DNA of 64,000 nt from HXMU1420-13 sp024742815 (GCA_024742815.1 JANSXX010000002.1:124001-188000); one strand, 5' to 3'. Shown: positions 9,070 to 18,245, counted from the stretch's first letter. Translations and numbers: made by a program. The notes: generated by a model not told the origin, from the sequence alone.

Positions 9070-9180
9070 TTTCTATTAATTATTTATTTGAAATTTCACT
9101 TGGTGACATCTAAGAATCTATTGAACATGTCGGAGCAAAAAAGAGATTAGCAATTAATTTGGCTAAAGTGAATATATCGA

Positions 9181-9214
9181 AAAAGAGCGCCCCAGTATCC
9201 CCAGGTGCGCTCCT
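9181..9214 (-). terminator. rho-independent terminator of the carbonic anhydrase gene
   Basis: On the - strand, GAGCGC and GCGCTC form a stem (GAGCGCACC...GGGGCGCTC) followed by TTTTTCGAT. It lies 19 bases past the carbonic anhydrase stop. Confidence 0.8.
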
Positions 9215-9232
9215 TGATTCTTAGGTACTATT

Positions 9233-9961
9233 TTAATCAATGAAGGTCACTTTACCCGTATCAAGATCGTAGAAAGCACCGGCAATCAAGATATCGCCAT
9301 TTCTTTCTAACTCAGCAATGATCGGGCTGTTCTTTCTCATTTCTTCGATGGTATGACGAACGTTGTTATTCACAACCTCAGTCACGTAATCAGCATTAGC
9401 GTTCGATTGATCACCATCAAAACCATTGGTCATTTCAATCGCAGGCTTAATGTTTGATAGTAGCGCAGTGATGTTACCTACTTGTACATCATCGATAGCA
9501 GACTTAACAGCTCCGCAAGATTCGTGTCCCATTACAATTACAACTTTTGAACCAGCTACGGCTGTACCAAACTCGATTGATCCTAACATATCGGTATTAA
9601 CATTGTTACCGGCAATTCGGCCTACAAAGATGTCACCAACACCTTTGTCAAATACTTGCTCAACAGGAACGCGGCTGTCTAAGCACGAAATAATTACTGC
9701 TTCAGGGTACTGACCGGCCGCTGTTGCAACCACTTGTGCTTGATAATCGCGTGGAGTTAGGTTGTTATTTACAAACCGCTCGTTACCTGCTTTGAGTCCT
9801 TCTAGTACTGCTTGTGGAGTTAAAGCATCCTGCTTTTCCTTAGTTAATACTTCTTTTACAGGCTCTGTGTTGTAGCCGTTGTTTTGAGCATTAGTACAAG
9901 CAAATGTAAATAGCGAAATTGCCAATACAGATAGAATGTTGATTGTTTTTTTGTTTAACAT
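9233..9961 (-). CDS. beta-class carbonic anhydrase with export signal
   Basis: 242 residues from the ATG at 9959-9961. A longer frame opens 18 codons earlier, but the chosen start puts a normal signal (MLNKKTINILSVLAISLF) at the N-terminus. The signal ends in TFAC, a possible lipobox, so the enzyme is probably periplasmic or lipid-anchored. The beta-class zinc site is complete: ISCLDSRVP (Cys and the Asp-Arg dyad) and MGHESCGAVKSA (His and Cys). It interconverts CO2 and bicarbonate. Length is normal for beta-CAs plus a signal. An exported beta-CA is less common than a cytoplasmic one but is seen in related bacteria. Single gene with its own terminator. Confidence 0.9.
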   Translation of the reverse strand: MLNKKTINILSVLAISLFTFACTNAQNNGYNTEPVKEVLTKEKQDALTPQAVLEGLKAGNERFVNNNLTPRDYQAQVVATAAGQYPEAVIISCLDSRVPVEQVFDKGVGDIFVGRIAGNNVNTDMLGSIEFGTAVAGSKVVIVMGHESCGAVKSAIDDVQVGNITALLSNIKPAIEMTNGFDGDQSNANADYVTEVVNNNVRHTIEEMRKNSPIIAELERNGDILIAGAFYDLDTGKVTFID

Positions 9962-10469
9962 GACAGTTAATTTATGATGTTTATTTGTAGTGTATTTTGT
10001 TTTGCAATGGATCATTCAGTCCACTGGTAAGAATCATTGCAGCTTTTTTTAGCTGCTTTTTCCCTAAGGCTGTATTAAACTGCCTACAAACTGTTTACCT
10101 AAGTTTGGTTTTTTGGGATGCTATTTCAGTTCCGTTCAAAGAGACTTTTGTGGAAATACGTAAAGTCTTCACCTTTGTAGTAAGAAAGGGTAGCGCATAA
10201 ATAGTTATGGCAATTCAATCTGAGATCGAGCGAATTACTTTTAGCACAAAACAAGGTGTTGAACGTTAATACAGACATAGCCAGAGGCTGTTAATTGAAC
10301 ATTGCAGTTTAGCTAAATCCAAGTGAGGCAAGATTAACTGCCCAACTCTATTTAAATCGGTTCTAAATTAGGCTGATTTTAAAAACCGAGCAATATTTCA
10401 TTTTTCGATTTTAAAATCATTTACAACTTAGGATAACCTTTAGTTTCTATTGAAGCGCAGGCTATCTGT
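9962..10469. other. 508-bp intergenic region with no clear feature
   Basis: This gap lies between the carbonic anhydrase and xseA genes, both on the - strand, so it holds the promoter of the former and the 3' region of the latter. I see no conserved ORF, tRNA or strong hairpin. A 67-codon + strand frame at 9997-10200 has no recognisable features. Exodeoxyribonuclease VII small subunit (xseB), which often follows xseA, is not encoded here. Confidence 0.5.
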
Positions 10470-11663
10470 CTATTTAAATATGATTTCTCCGTCTAACCAC
10501 TGCGCTTTTATCTCCGTTCCAGAATCGTAATCTTTTTTCGAACGAATCCATCTATCTTGTTGCCACACACGCACAAAGCCTTTTTCTAAGGGAGTGTTAG
10601 GGTTTTGATTTGTAACACTTTGGGATAATTTCTCAATGCTGTGTTTCCGAATTGTTAAAATTCTCTCTATCTCTTGTCGGAGCTGAGTTTTTAGTCGCGC
10701 AACTTCGTTTCCGGCAAGTTTCATTTTTTGTTTTACAGCGAGTAGAGCATAACTTTTCGACAGGCTAGCAACTCTGTCTTTATAATATTGTATAGAGCCT
10801 CTTGTATGCATTTCCAGCTTTCGATGGAGGTCTTCAACCAGCATCCTTACTTCATTTATATCAGGAGTGGCAAAAACTGCAGCTTGCGTTGGAGTAGCGG
10901 CGCGCAGATCAGCAACAAAGTCGGAGATTGAAAAATCTACTTCATGGCCCACGGCACTAATTAATGGGACTTCGCATTCGAACACTGCTCTGGCTACAGA
11001 TTCTTCATTAAATGCCCAAAGATCTTCCAATGATCCGCCACCTCGGCTGATAAGGACCACATCCACATTTTGTTGGGTTGAGAAATATTGAATTCCTTTT
11101 ACTATTTCCGGAGCTGCGTTAACACCTTGTACGCTGGCGTGATACAACAGAACTTCAGCAATAGGCCATCGTTTCTCGAGTGTCGAACGTATATCTTGAA
11201 AAGCCGCGGTAGTTTTGGAAGTAACTACTCCAATTCTTTTAGGATATTTTGAAATAGGTTTTTTGTGAATGTCTTCAAATAAGCCTTCTGCTTTTAGCTT
11301 TGCTTTTAATGCCTCGAATGCTTGTTGCAGTTTACCGATTCCGGCTTGTTGTACCAATCCAACAATCATTTGATATCTGCCATGTGGGGCATATACTTGA
11401 ATATCACCGCCCACCACGATCTGCTGTCCGTCCATCAAATCAATTCCTAAACGCTGGGCGGTGTTTCTCCAAATCACGCAAGGAAGTTGAGCACCTGCAT
11501 CCTTTAAAGTGAAATAAATATGTCCATTTGCACTACGCTTTACATTACTTGCTTCCCCTTCAACCAAAATGTCCACAAAATTCTGCTCAAGCAGTGCCTT
11601 TATTTTGTCGGTTAGCTCTGTAACGGATGGGATGTCAAATAAAAAAGGGATTTGTTTAGACAT
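10470..11663 (-). CDS. xseA: exodeoxyribonuclease VII large subunit
   Basis: 397 residues. An N-terminal OB fold (about 8-110, with VEGEASNVKRSANGHIYFTLKD) binds single-stranded DNA. The catalytic domain (about 125-320) shows PKRIGVVTSKTTAAFQDI, VDVVLISRGGGSLEDLWAFN and ISAVGHEVDFSISDFVAD, all hallmarks of XseA. The C-terminal part is a long helical region ending in the small domain. The enzyme degrades single-stranded DNA in repair, and needs XseB, which is not beside it. It is divergent from the thioesterase gene, with starts 59 bases apart. Confidence 0.93.
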   Translation of the reverse strand: MSKQIPFLFDIPSVTELTDKIKALLEQNFVDILVEGEASNVKRSANGHIYFTLKDAGAQLPCVIWRNTAQRLGIDLMDGQQIVVGGDIQVYAPHGRYQMIVGLVQQAGIGKLQQAFEALKAKLKAEGLFEDIHKKPISKYPKRIGVVTSKTTAAFQDIRSTLEKRWPIAEVLLYHASVQGVNAAPEIVKGIQYFSTQQNVDVVLISRGGGSLEDLWAFNEESVARAVFECEVPLISAVGHEVDFSISDFVADLRAATPTQAAVFATPDINEVRMLVEDLHRKLEMHTRGSIQYYKDRVASLSKSYALLAVKQKMKLAGNEVARLKTQLRQEIERILTIRKHSIEKLSQSVTNQNPNTPLEKGFVRVWQQDRWIRSKKDYDSGTEIKAQWLDGEIIFK

Positions 11664-11722
11664 ATCGTAATTGGATTTCGGGCAATGATAAGGATATTTT
11701 GGTCGTCATTTAAAGTGAGTTT

Positions 11723-12166
11723 ATGAACAAAGATGCTGCACAAGAATATATCGAAGCCAACATCCCGATCACTAAAATTATGGGGATGAAGATCCAAAAA
11801 TTAACACGAAATGAGGTAGTGGTTGCAATGGAGCATGCACCAAATGTAAATCATCAGGGATCGGCGTTTGGGGGGAGCATCGATAGTCTCTTTTATGTGA
11901 CTTGCTGGGCGTACGTTCAATTATTAATCGAAGATATTGATCCGCATCCTCGAATAGTGGGTCGACGTGGAAAAGCTACTTTTTCCAAACCTATAAAAAG
12001 TGACTTCGAAGCCAGGCTTATAATCCCAGATCAAAACGTAGTTACTGGTTTTTTAGAAGATCTGAACATGAAAGGAAAAGCCCGCTTATTTGCACAAGCA
12101 ATAATAGATTATGAAGGAGAGATCGCTGCCGAATTTGAAGGTGAGTTTGTGGTGTTGAGGGATTAA
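11723..12166 (+). CDS. YiiD C-terminal-type thioesterase, hotdog fold
   Basis: 147 residues with a hotdog pattern: PITKIMGMKIQKL, then HAPNVNHQGSAFGGSIDSL in the region where the family's central helix lies (N-x2-H-x2-T/S-A-FGGS), followed by strands GRRGKATFSKPIKSDF and LFAQAIIDYEG. The NHQGSAFGGS motif is typical of the putative thioesterase domain found alone here and fused to an acetyltransferase in YiiD. Probably a cytoplasmic acyl-CoA thioesterase of unknown substrate. Divergent from xseA; the ATG is the only start that leaves room for a promoter. Confidence 0.7.
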   Translation: MNKDAAQEYIEANIPITKIMGMKIQKLTRNEVVVAMEHAPNVNHQGSAFGGSIDSLFYVTCWAYVQLLIEDIDPHPRIVGRRGKATFSKPIKSDFEARLIIPDQNVVTGFLEDLNMKGKARLFAQAIIDYEGEIAAEFEGEFVVLRD

Positions 12167-12192
12167 AGCCTTCCTCTAGATTCATTCAGTAC

Positions 12193-12210
12193 GAAAGGTT
12201 GAAACCTTTC
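12193..12210. repeat. hairpin upstream of the RAYT-like transposase
   Basis: GAAAGGTT and AACCTTTC pair around GA (8-bp arms). It is one of a set of short hairpins on both sides of the Y1 transposase gene at 12443. A second, weaker one follows at about 12259-12274 (ATGGATTCGAACCCAT). Confidence 0.5.
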
Positions 12211-12307
12211 TCTTGTTAAAAGTTTCTGTACGTTTATCAAATAAAGCATACTAATAATGGATTCGAACCCATCTCTTGAGGAGAATATGTGGTATTAATT
12301 TAACAAG

Positions 12308-12327
12308 TGAAGGACTTTAGTCCTTCA
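12308..12327. repeat. palindrome with core GGACTTTAGTCC
   Basis: TGAAGGACT and AGTCCTTCA pair around TT. It shares its GGACTTWAGTCC core with the 40-base palindrome at 12925-12964 on the other side of the transposase gene, so the pair may mark the ends of a RAYT/REP-type element. Confidence 0.55.
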
Positions 12328-12442
12328 TTATGTACAAGTGAATCGGATATTATTGCGTATGTGAGATTAGACTTCAATAAATTTAAATTCTAATGTAAGT
12401 AGTAGTTTAATCGAAGGTCTTACTAGAAAAAGTAAGATCATT

Positions 12443-12877
12443 ATGCCCAAAACCTATAATTCAGTATGGATTCATTTAGTGTTTTCAACCAAAAATCGTG
12501 AAAATAGACTAAGCAGAACCATAAGAAATGAAGTTTGTGAGTTTCTAAGGAATGAAAGTGTATTGAAAGGTTATCACTTAGATTGCATTAATGGATATCA
12601 AAATCATATGCACATATTATATAAACAAAGCCTTGTAACTCAAATATCAGATTCTGCGAAGTGGTTTAAAGGCAGATCTTCAAAATGGATAAATGATGAA
12701 TTCCAACTTAAACCAAAATTCAAATGGCAACAAGGGTATGGTGTCTTTTCAGTTTCAAGTAAGAATTTAAATCAAGTTCGTGACTATATTTATAAACAGG
12801 AACTGATACATGAGTCTAGATCTTTTAGTGAGGAAATTAAATTGCTCTCAAGAACTCCTTTGAATTTGCCAGTCTGA
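12443..12877 (+). CDS. IS200-like/RAYT (Y1, HUH) transposase
   Basis: 144 residues of the Y1 transposase family: SVWIHLVFSTKNRE at the N-terminus, NHMHILYK as the HUH motif (with M in place of the usual V) at about 54-61, WQQGYGVFSVS, and the catalytic-helix VRDYIYKQELIH whose Tyr is the expected nucleophile. The enzymes cut and join single-stranded DNA at hairpins. No accessory or passenger gene is present. Hairpins sharing GGACTTWAGTCC flank it (12308-12327 and 12925-12964), more like a REP-associated transposase than a full IS605. The AT-rich codon use differs from the neighbours, which suggests recent arrival. Confidence 0.85.
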   Translation: MPKTYNSVWIHLVFSTKNRENRLSRTIRNEVCEFLRNESVLKGYHLDCINGYQNHMHILYKQSLVTQISDSAKWFKGRSSKWINDEFQLKPKFKWQQGYGVFSVSSKNLNQVRDYIYKQELIHESRSFSEEIKLLSRTPLNLPV

Positions 12878-12924
12878 ATATTACGATTCGAAAGTCATCA
12901 ATTATAAAAATATGGTGTTCTATA

Positions 12925-12964
12925 TTTTACCCAGAGAGGGACTTAAGTCCCTCTCTGGGTAAAA
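12925..12964. repeat. perfect 40-base palindrome after the transposase gene
   Basis: Bases 12925-12944 (TTTTACCCAGAGAGGGACTT) are exactly complementary to 12945-12964. The sequence is too symmetrical for a chance feature and ends in an A/T run on both strands, so it could also stop transcription from the transposase gene, 47 bases upstream. The core GGACTTAAGTCC matches the shorter palindrome at 12308. Confidence 0.8.
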
Positions 12965-13108
12965 AAACCTTCAAATAAAAATTGGATCTGTAATAATCAT
13001 AAAGAGTACAGCTAAAAAAATACATAATAATATGGCTGCCATTAACTCAGATTCTAAGTGATATTTCCGATATATTTGGTTCGATTATCAACGCTGAAAT
13101 AACCAAAT

Positions 13109-14389
13109 ATGCTTCTAAAAAACGTCCGCCCAATCAGTAAAAACCATAATGGTGAAGAAACGTTAGATCTTCGCATTAAAGATGGAAAAATCGCAGAAAT
13201 TGGAAATGGGTTAAAGGCTGAAAATAACGAAGAAACTCATGATTTCGGTGGAGTTTATGTGAGTCCGGGCTGGATGGATATGCATGTACATTTGCGTGAA
13301 CCGGGCTATGAACATAAAGAAACGGTAAAAACAGGGTGTGCTGCGGCTGCATTTGGCGGTTTTACCGCGGTTGCTTGTATGCCGAATACTAGTCCGGCTA
13401 CCCACACCAGAGATGTGGTTGAATTCATCATTTCCAAAGGCAAAGAAACACCCGTTGATGTGCATCCTATTGGTTGCGTAACAAAAGATCGGGTTGGAAA
13501 ATCAATCGCCGAAATGGGCGATATGAAAAAGGGTGGCGCTGTTGCATTCAGCGACGATGGAGATCCTGTGTATGATGCTCAAGTTATGCGAGTGGCGTTG
13601 GAATATGCCTCCATGCTAGGTGTACCCATTATTAATCACGAAGAAGATTTACAACTTTCCCGACCGGGACATATGAATGAAGGAGCTGTTTCTACTCGGT
13701 TAGGTTTGGAAGGAACGCCGGGAATTGCCGAAGAAGTAATGATTGCCCGCGATATTTTACTGGCCGAATACACCGGCGGCCATGTTCATGTAGCTCATAT
13801 CAGTACAAAAGAAGGCGTTGAATTAGTTCGACAAGGAAAAGCAAAAGGTATAAATGTTACGACAGAAGTATGTCCGCATCATTTTGATTTGACTGATGAG
13901 GAGATTGAACGCCAAAAATTTAGTACAAACTTCAAAATGCATCCACCACTTCGTACTCAGGAAGATGTAGATGCTATGATTGAAGGATTGATCGACGGAA
14001 CGATTGATGCGATTTGCACCGATCATGCACCGCATGCCATCGAAGAAAAAGAAGTGGAATTTATGTACGCACCAAACGGCATAATAGGACTTGAAACTGC
14101 CTGGCCAATCTCGAATATGCGCCTATATAAAACCGGTAAACTTGGACTGAAGGAATTAGTAGATAAATTGTGCTACAAACCACGCGCTATTCTGAATTTG
14201 CCGGAACTTGCCATTGAGGAAGGAGCTGAAGCAAATCTCACTTTCTTCAATACCGATGAAACATGGACCTTTGATGTGAAAAATGTAAGATCAAAATCGA
14301 GAAATTCTCCATATCTCGATAATGAATTAACCGGACGTGCAGTAGCGATTTATAATCGCGGCCAATTGGTGATGAATACGTTAAAATGA
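13109..14389 (+). CDS. pyrC: dihydroorotase
   Basis: 426 residues of the type I dihydroorotase/dihydropyrimidinase-like family. Metal-binding MDMHVHLREPGYEHKET at about 56-72, then ITNHEEDL-like PIINHEEDLQLS with the second His, GGHVHVAHISTKEGVELV, VCPHHFDLTDEEI and CTDHAPHAIEEKE, which carry the remaining metal ligands and catalytic Asp. The enzyme closes carbamoyl-aspartate to dihydroorotate in pyrimidine synthesis and needs zinc. The stop overlaps the start of tsaB by 4 bases (ATGA), so the two are translationally coupled, followed by accD 45 bases further on. Confidence 0.93.
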   Translation: MLLKNVRPISKNHNGEETLDLRIKDGKIAEIGNGLKAENNEETHDFGGVYVSPGWMDMHVHLREPGYEHKETVKTGCAAAAFGGFTAVACMPNTSPATHTRDVVEFIISKGKETPVDVHPIGCVTKDRVGKSIAEMGDMKKGGAVAFSDDGDPVYDAQVMRVALEYASMLGVPIINHEEDLQLSRPGHMNEGAVSTRLGLEGTPGIAEEVMIARDILLAEYTGGHVHVAHISTKEGVELVRQGKAKGINVTTEVCPHHFDLTDEEIERQKFSTNFKMHPPLRTQEDVDAMIEGLIDGTIDAICTDHAPHAIEEKEVEFMYAPNGIIGLETAWPISNMRLYKTGKLGLKELVDKLCYKPRAILNLPELAIEEGAEANLTFFNTDETWTFDVKNVRSKSRNSPYLDNELTGRAVAIYNRGQLVMNTLK

Positions 14390-15051
14390 TTCTTGCCTAC
14401 GAGACCTCAACCGATGTGTGCTCGGTAGCTTTTCAGGATGCTGAGGGAGCCATCTTTGAGAAAAGAATTCAGGGACGAAGTGTTCATTCGGACTCCCTGT
14501 TTTTGTTTACTCAGGAAATAATGAGGGAACACAACTTTTCGATTGACCAAATTGAACATGTGTTGGTGAGCATTGGTCCGGGATCGTATACCGGTTTACG
14601 AATTGCCGCAAGCGCGATTAAAGGGATATTTTTTCAATCAAAAGCTAAGATCATAGCTGTGAATACACTAGCTGGCTATGCTGCATCACATATTGATCAA
14701 ACCGGAAAAACCATTCATTCTATTATCGATGCACGTCGTACGCATGTATATCACCAAAAATTTAGGGTAGAGCATAAGTTAGAAGCCATAAGTGATCGTG
14801 AGGTGATAGAAATAGATGCCTTCGAACGTTCTTTGATTGAAGGAGATATCGTTGTTGGAACGGGTTTGCAACGCATGAATAAATCGATTCTTGAACAGGT
14901 AGAAACATATAGCACCGATACCATTAGCGCTTCAAATTTGATTAAGCTGTTCAGGCATCAATCGGAAAGTGAATTCTTCGAAATCGTTGAGATTGAAGAA
15001 TTGAATCCCCACTATATTACCTCGAGTCAGGTTAACAATTCGAATGTTTAA
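14386..15051 (+). CDS. tsaB: tRNA threonylcarbamoyladenosine biosynthesis protein TsaB
   Basis: 221 residues. An actin-like ASKHA fold: MILAYETSTDVCSVAF at the N-terminus, GRSVHSDSLF, VLVSIGPGSYTGLRIAASAIKG at about 61-82 and SIIDARRTHVYHQ. TsaB helps TsaD and TsaE to make t6A37 of ANN-reading tRNAs and binds TsaD through this fold. Length is normal. It overlaps pyrC by 4 bases. Confidence 0.93.
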   Translation: MILAYETSTDVCSVAFQDAEGAIFEKRIQGRSVHSDSLFLFTQEIMREHNFSIDQIEHVLVSIGPGSYTGLRIAASAIKGIFFQSKAKIIAVNTLAGYAASHIDQTGKTIHSIIDARRTHVYHQKFRVEHKLEAISDREVIEIDAFERSLIEGDIVVGTGLQRMNKSILEQVETYSTDTISASNLIKLFRHQSESEFFEIVEIEELNPHYITSSQVNNSNV

Positions 15052-15096
15052 TTAAGTGTATAAATCCCTATTTTGGGAAAAATTTAGAAGGATTTT

Positions 15097-15942
15097 ATGA
15101 GCTGGTTTAAACGTAAAGACGAAAACATCCAAACCGAAACCAAAAAAGAAATGCCGGAAGGCGTTTGGGTTAAGGTTCCTACTACAGGAGAAACTATTCA
15201 CCGTCGAGAACTTGAAGACAACAAGTTTGTAGACCCATTGAGCGGTTACCATTTTCGAATTGGCAGTAAACAATACTTCAACATTATTTTCGACGATGGG
15301 AAGTACAAGGAAATAGCGGCAGATGTGCTTCCAACAGATCCTTTGGAATTTACCGACCGTAAGAAATACACCGATCGATTGGCAGATGCTCAAAAGAAAA
15401 CAGGACTTACCGACGCTGCCCTAATCGGGGTTGGAAAAATGAATGGCCTGGATTTTGTGGTAGGTTGCATGGATTTTAGCTTCATCGGTGGAAGCATGGG
15501 ATCGGTTGTGGGAGAGCGACTAGCACAAGGTGCCGATTATGCATTAAAGCATAATATTCCTTACATGATTATCTCACAATCGGGGGGAGCGCGTATGATG
15601 GAAAGTGTGCTCAGCTTGATGCAACTTGCAAAAGTTTCCTCGAAACTGGCTCAACTCGATGAAGCCGGTGTTCCGTATATTTCTTATCTAACCAACCCAA
15701 CAACCGGTGGTGTAACCGCTAGTTTTGCAATGCTGGGTGACTTCAATATAGCAGAACCGGGAGCTTTGATAGGCTTTGCCGGGCCTCGTGTAATTCGTCA
15801 AACCATTGGCCGTGATTTGCCTGAAGGTTTCCAAACTTCAGAATATCTATTGGAACATGGCTTTCTTGATTTCATTGTGAAACGTACGGAAATGAAGGAA
15901 AAGCTAACTCAACTTCTTAAACTTATTCTTCACAAGAAGTAG
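15097..15942 (+). CDS. accD: acetyl-CoA carboxylase carboxyltransferase beta subunit, zinc ribbon cysteines lost
   Basis: 281 residues. MSWFKRKDE and MPEGVWVKVP at the N-terminus, GYHFRIGSK, then the crotonase-fold transferase with KMNGLDFVVGCMDFSFIGGSMGS, SGGARMMESVLSLMQ and GFAGPRVIRQTIG. It transfers the carboxyl group from biotin to acetyl-CoA with AccA and is cytoplasmic. The N-terminal four-cysteine zinc ribbon of E. coli AccD is replaced: VPTTG and DPLSG stand where CPTCG and CPKCG are expected. Flavobacterial AccDs have the same loss, so this is an ancestral change and not a frameshift. accA is not adjacent. Confidence 0.92.
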   Translation: MSWFKRKDENIQTETKKEMPEGVWVKVPTTGETIHRRELEDNKFVDPLSGYHFRIGSKQYFNIIFDDGKYKEIAADVLPTDPLEFTDRKKYTDRLADAQKKTGLTDAALIGVGKMNGLDFVVGCMDFSFIGGSMGSVVGERLAQGADYALKHNIPYMIISQSGGARMMESVLSLMQLAKVSSKLAQLDEAGVPYISYLTNPTTGGVTASFAMLGDFNIAEPGALIGFAGPRVIRQTIGRDLPEGFQTSEYLLEHGFLDFIVKRTEMKEKLTQLLKLILHKK

Positions 15943-16016
15943 GAAGTAGTAACTATGGATGTAACGAAATAGGGTTTAAGTAGTCGTTACATTCGTTGAA
16001 TAAAACGTAGGAGAAC

Positions 16017-18176
16017 ATGCGAAAAACGTTATCATTATGTATTGCGCTGGTTTTATGTGTCGGCGTAAATGTATCGGCACAAGAACCAAAACCCATTGAA
16101 TTTGATCATCTTTTTGATGGCACATTCACCCCAAATACCATCAATAATGTGCGGTGGATGAACGACGGTAGATTTTACTCAGCGTCAGATGGGGCAAAAA
16201 TCACCCGGTTTAATATAACCAATGGTGATTCAGAAGTTATATTCGATGGAGCCGAATTTGATAACATACGCGTACAAGGCTATGAGTTTTCGGCGGATGA
16301 GAATTTAATTCTTATAGAAACGGATGTTGAACAACTTTGGAGACGATCAACCAAAGCGAATTACTTTATTTATAATAGAGAAGAGAATACACTACAAAAA
16401 TTAACAGAAAGTGAAGAGAAACAGCAATATGCAGCACTAAACTCAGAGGGTAACCGAGCCGCATTTGTACAGAATAATAACCTCTTTTGGGTTGATCTTG
16501 CCACTGGTGAGCAATATCAGATTACCGAAGATGGAAAATTTAATTCTATCATTAATGGTGCGGCTGATTGGGTGTATGAAGAAGAATTTGGGTTTGCAAA
16601 AGCCTGGTTTTGGTCACCAAATGGAGATAGAATAGCGTTTTATCGATTCGATGAAACCGATGTAAAACAGTTTACCATGGAAACTTGGGGAGAGCTTTAT
16701 CCTCAGGAAGTTCGTTTCAAATATCCAAAAGCCGGTGAAGAAAATGCAGTTGTAAGTATCCACGTTTTTGACATCCCGACAGGAGAAATCACAACTATGG
16801 ATATCGGTGACGAAACCGATCAGTATATCCCAAGAATTAACTGGACCAGAAACAATAATCTGTTGGCCATTCGTCGTATGAATCGTCTTCAAAACCAGGA
16901 AGAGTTATTGTTTGCTGATGTCACAAGCGGCCAAACTGAAGTAATACTAACAGAAGAAAGTGATACTTGGCTGGACGTTCACGACAATTTGATGTTTTTG
17001 AAGAATGGTAAGCAGTTCATCACAACGTCGGCTCGTACGGGATATAACCATGTGTATTTGTACAAGATGGATGGAGAAGAAATTCGCCAAATTACTAAGG
17101 GTGAATATGATGTAACAGAGATTATTGGCTTCGACGAGCGGCGACATAATCTGTACTACATGAGTACTGAGGTATCACCGCTAGAACGACATTTTTACCG
17201 AGTTCGGGTAGATGGGCGCCGTAAACGTGCTATGACAGAAGAGAACGGTTGGTACTCCATCAATATGAGTCGAGATTTTAAGTATTACATCCAAACTTAT
17301 TCCGACTACAACAAGCCACCTGTAATCACTTTACATGAAGGCGGTGGAAAACAAGTTCGGGTGTTGGAAAACAATGCGGATTTGAGTGAGAACCTGAATC
17401 AGTTTGCGCATCAAACGAAAGAATTTATGGTGATGGATGTTAACGGGCAGCCATTGAATGCATATATGATTACCCCTCCAAATTTCGATGAAAATGCAAA
17501 GTATCCAGTATTGATGTATGTCTACGGTGGTCCCGGAAGCCAAACAGTTACCAGAGCTTTTGAATATGGTCAGCGCCCAATGTGGCATCAGTATTTAGCT
17601 AATCAAGGATATATAATTGTGTCTGTTGACAACAGAGGTACAGGTGGAAGAGGTGAAGCTTTCAAGAACCAAACATATCTCCAACTTGGAGTTTTAGAGA
17701 CCGAAGATCAAATTGAGGCAGCACGACAAATTGCAGATTTAGCTTTTGTTGATGATGAACGTATTGGCATTTGGGGATGGAGTTACGGCGGATTTATGAG
17801 CACAAATGCACTTGCCCAAGGCAATGATGTATTCAGCACAGCAATTGCAGTTGCTCCTGTTACTCATTGGAAATATTACGATACCATCTACACAGAGCGA
17901 TTTATGCGCACTCCACAGGAAAATCCTGAAGGATATGAGGCAGGATCACCAATAAATTATGTCGATCAGATTACCGGCGATTATTTACTCATACATGGCA
18001 CGGGCGACGATAATGTGCATTATCAGAATGCAGTAGTTTTAGTTGAAGAATTAATTAAACACGATATTCAATTCGAAACCATGTTTTATCCGAACCGGAA
18101 TCATGGCATTTATGGTGGAAATACTCGCCGCCACCTCTGGAAATTGATGAGTAACTTCATTTTAGAGAAATTATAA
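16017..18176 (+). CDS. S9B dipeptidyl peptidase IV-type exported peptidase
   Basis: 719 residues. A signal peptide (about 1-21, ending NVSAQ) gives export. Residues 30-470 form the beta-propeller with GDRIAFYRFDE and NNLLAIRRMNR, and residues 480-719 the alpha/beta hydrolase. The nucleophile is Ser589 in GWSYGGF, the acid lies in HGTGDDNVHYQN and the His in PNRNHGIYGG. DPP4-type enzymes remove X-Pro dipeptides from peptide N-termini. The Glu pair of the family is visible in DWVYEEEFGF, which supports DPP activity and not just a generic S9 type. The gene follows accD by 74 bases and is followed by obg. Confidence 0.88.
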   Translation: MRKTLSLCIALVLCVGVNVSAQEPKPIEFDHLFDGTFTPNTINNVRWMNDGRFYSASDGAKITRFNITNGDSEVIFDGAEFDNIRVQGYEFSADENLILIETDVEQLWRRSTKANYFIYNREENTLQKLTESEEKQQYAALNSEGNRAAFVQNNNLFWVDLATGEQYQITEDGKFNSIINGAADWVYEEEFGFAKAWFWSPNGDRIAFYRFDETDVKQFTMETWGELYPQEVRFKYPKAGEENAVVSIHVFDIPTGEITTMDIGDETDQYIPRINWTRNNNLLAIRRMNRLQNQEELLFADVTSGQTEVILTEESDTWLDVHDNLMFLKNGKQFITTSARTGYNHVYLYKMDGEEIRQITKGEYDVTEIIGFDERRHNLYYMSTEVSPLERHFYRVRVDGRRKRAMTEENGWYSINMSRDFKYYIQTYSDYNKPPVITLHEGGGKQVRVLENNADLSENLNQFAHQTKEFMVMDVNGQPLNAYMITPPNFDENAKYPVLMYVYGGPGSQTVTRAFEYGQRPMWHQYLANQGYIIVSVDNRGTGGRGEAFKNQTYLQLGVLETEDQIEAARQIADLAFVDDERIGIWGWSYGGFMSTNALAQGNDVFSTAIAVAPVTHWKYYDTIYTERFMRTPQENPEGYEAGSPINYVDQITGDYLLIHGTGDDNVHYQNAVVLVEELIKHDIQFETMFYPNRNHGIYGGNTRRHLWKLMSNFILEKL

Positions 18177-18245
18177 ACGTTGATGGTTATTCGTTATTCG
18201 GTTTAATCACCGAATTACAGGTAACCAATAACAAACAACCAAAAT

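Noticed and set aside
9997..10200. 67-codon + strand frame in the gap after carbonic anhydrase
   Set aside because: Cysteine-rich, unusual composition and no start context; looks like chance.
12443..12877. Complete IS605-type element
   Set aside because: Only the Y1 gene is present, with no TnpB or defined ends beyond the hairpins.
15097..15942. Frameshift or error in AccD N-terminus because the cysteines are missing
   Set aside because: The frame and flanking residues are intact and related phyla show the same replacement.
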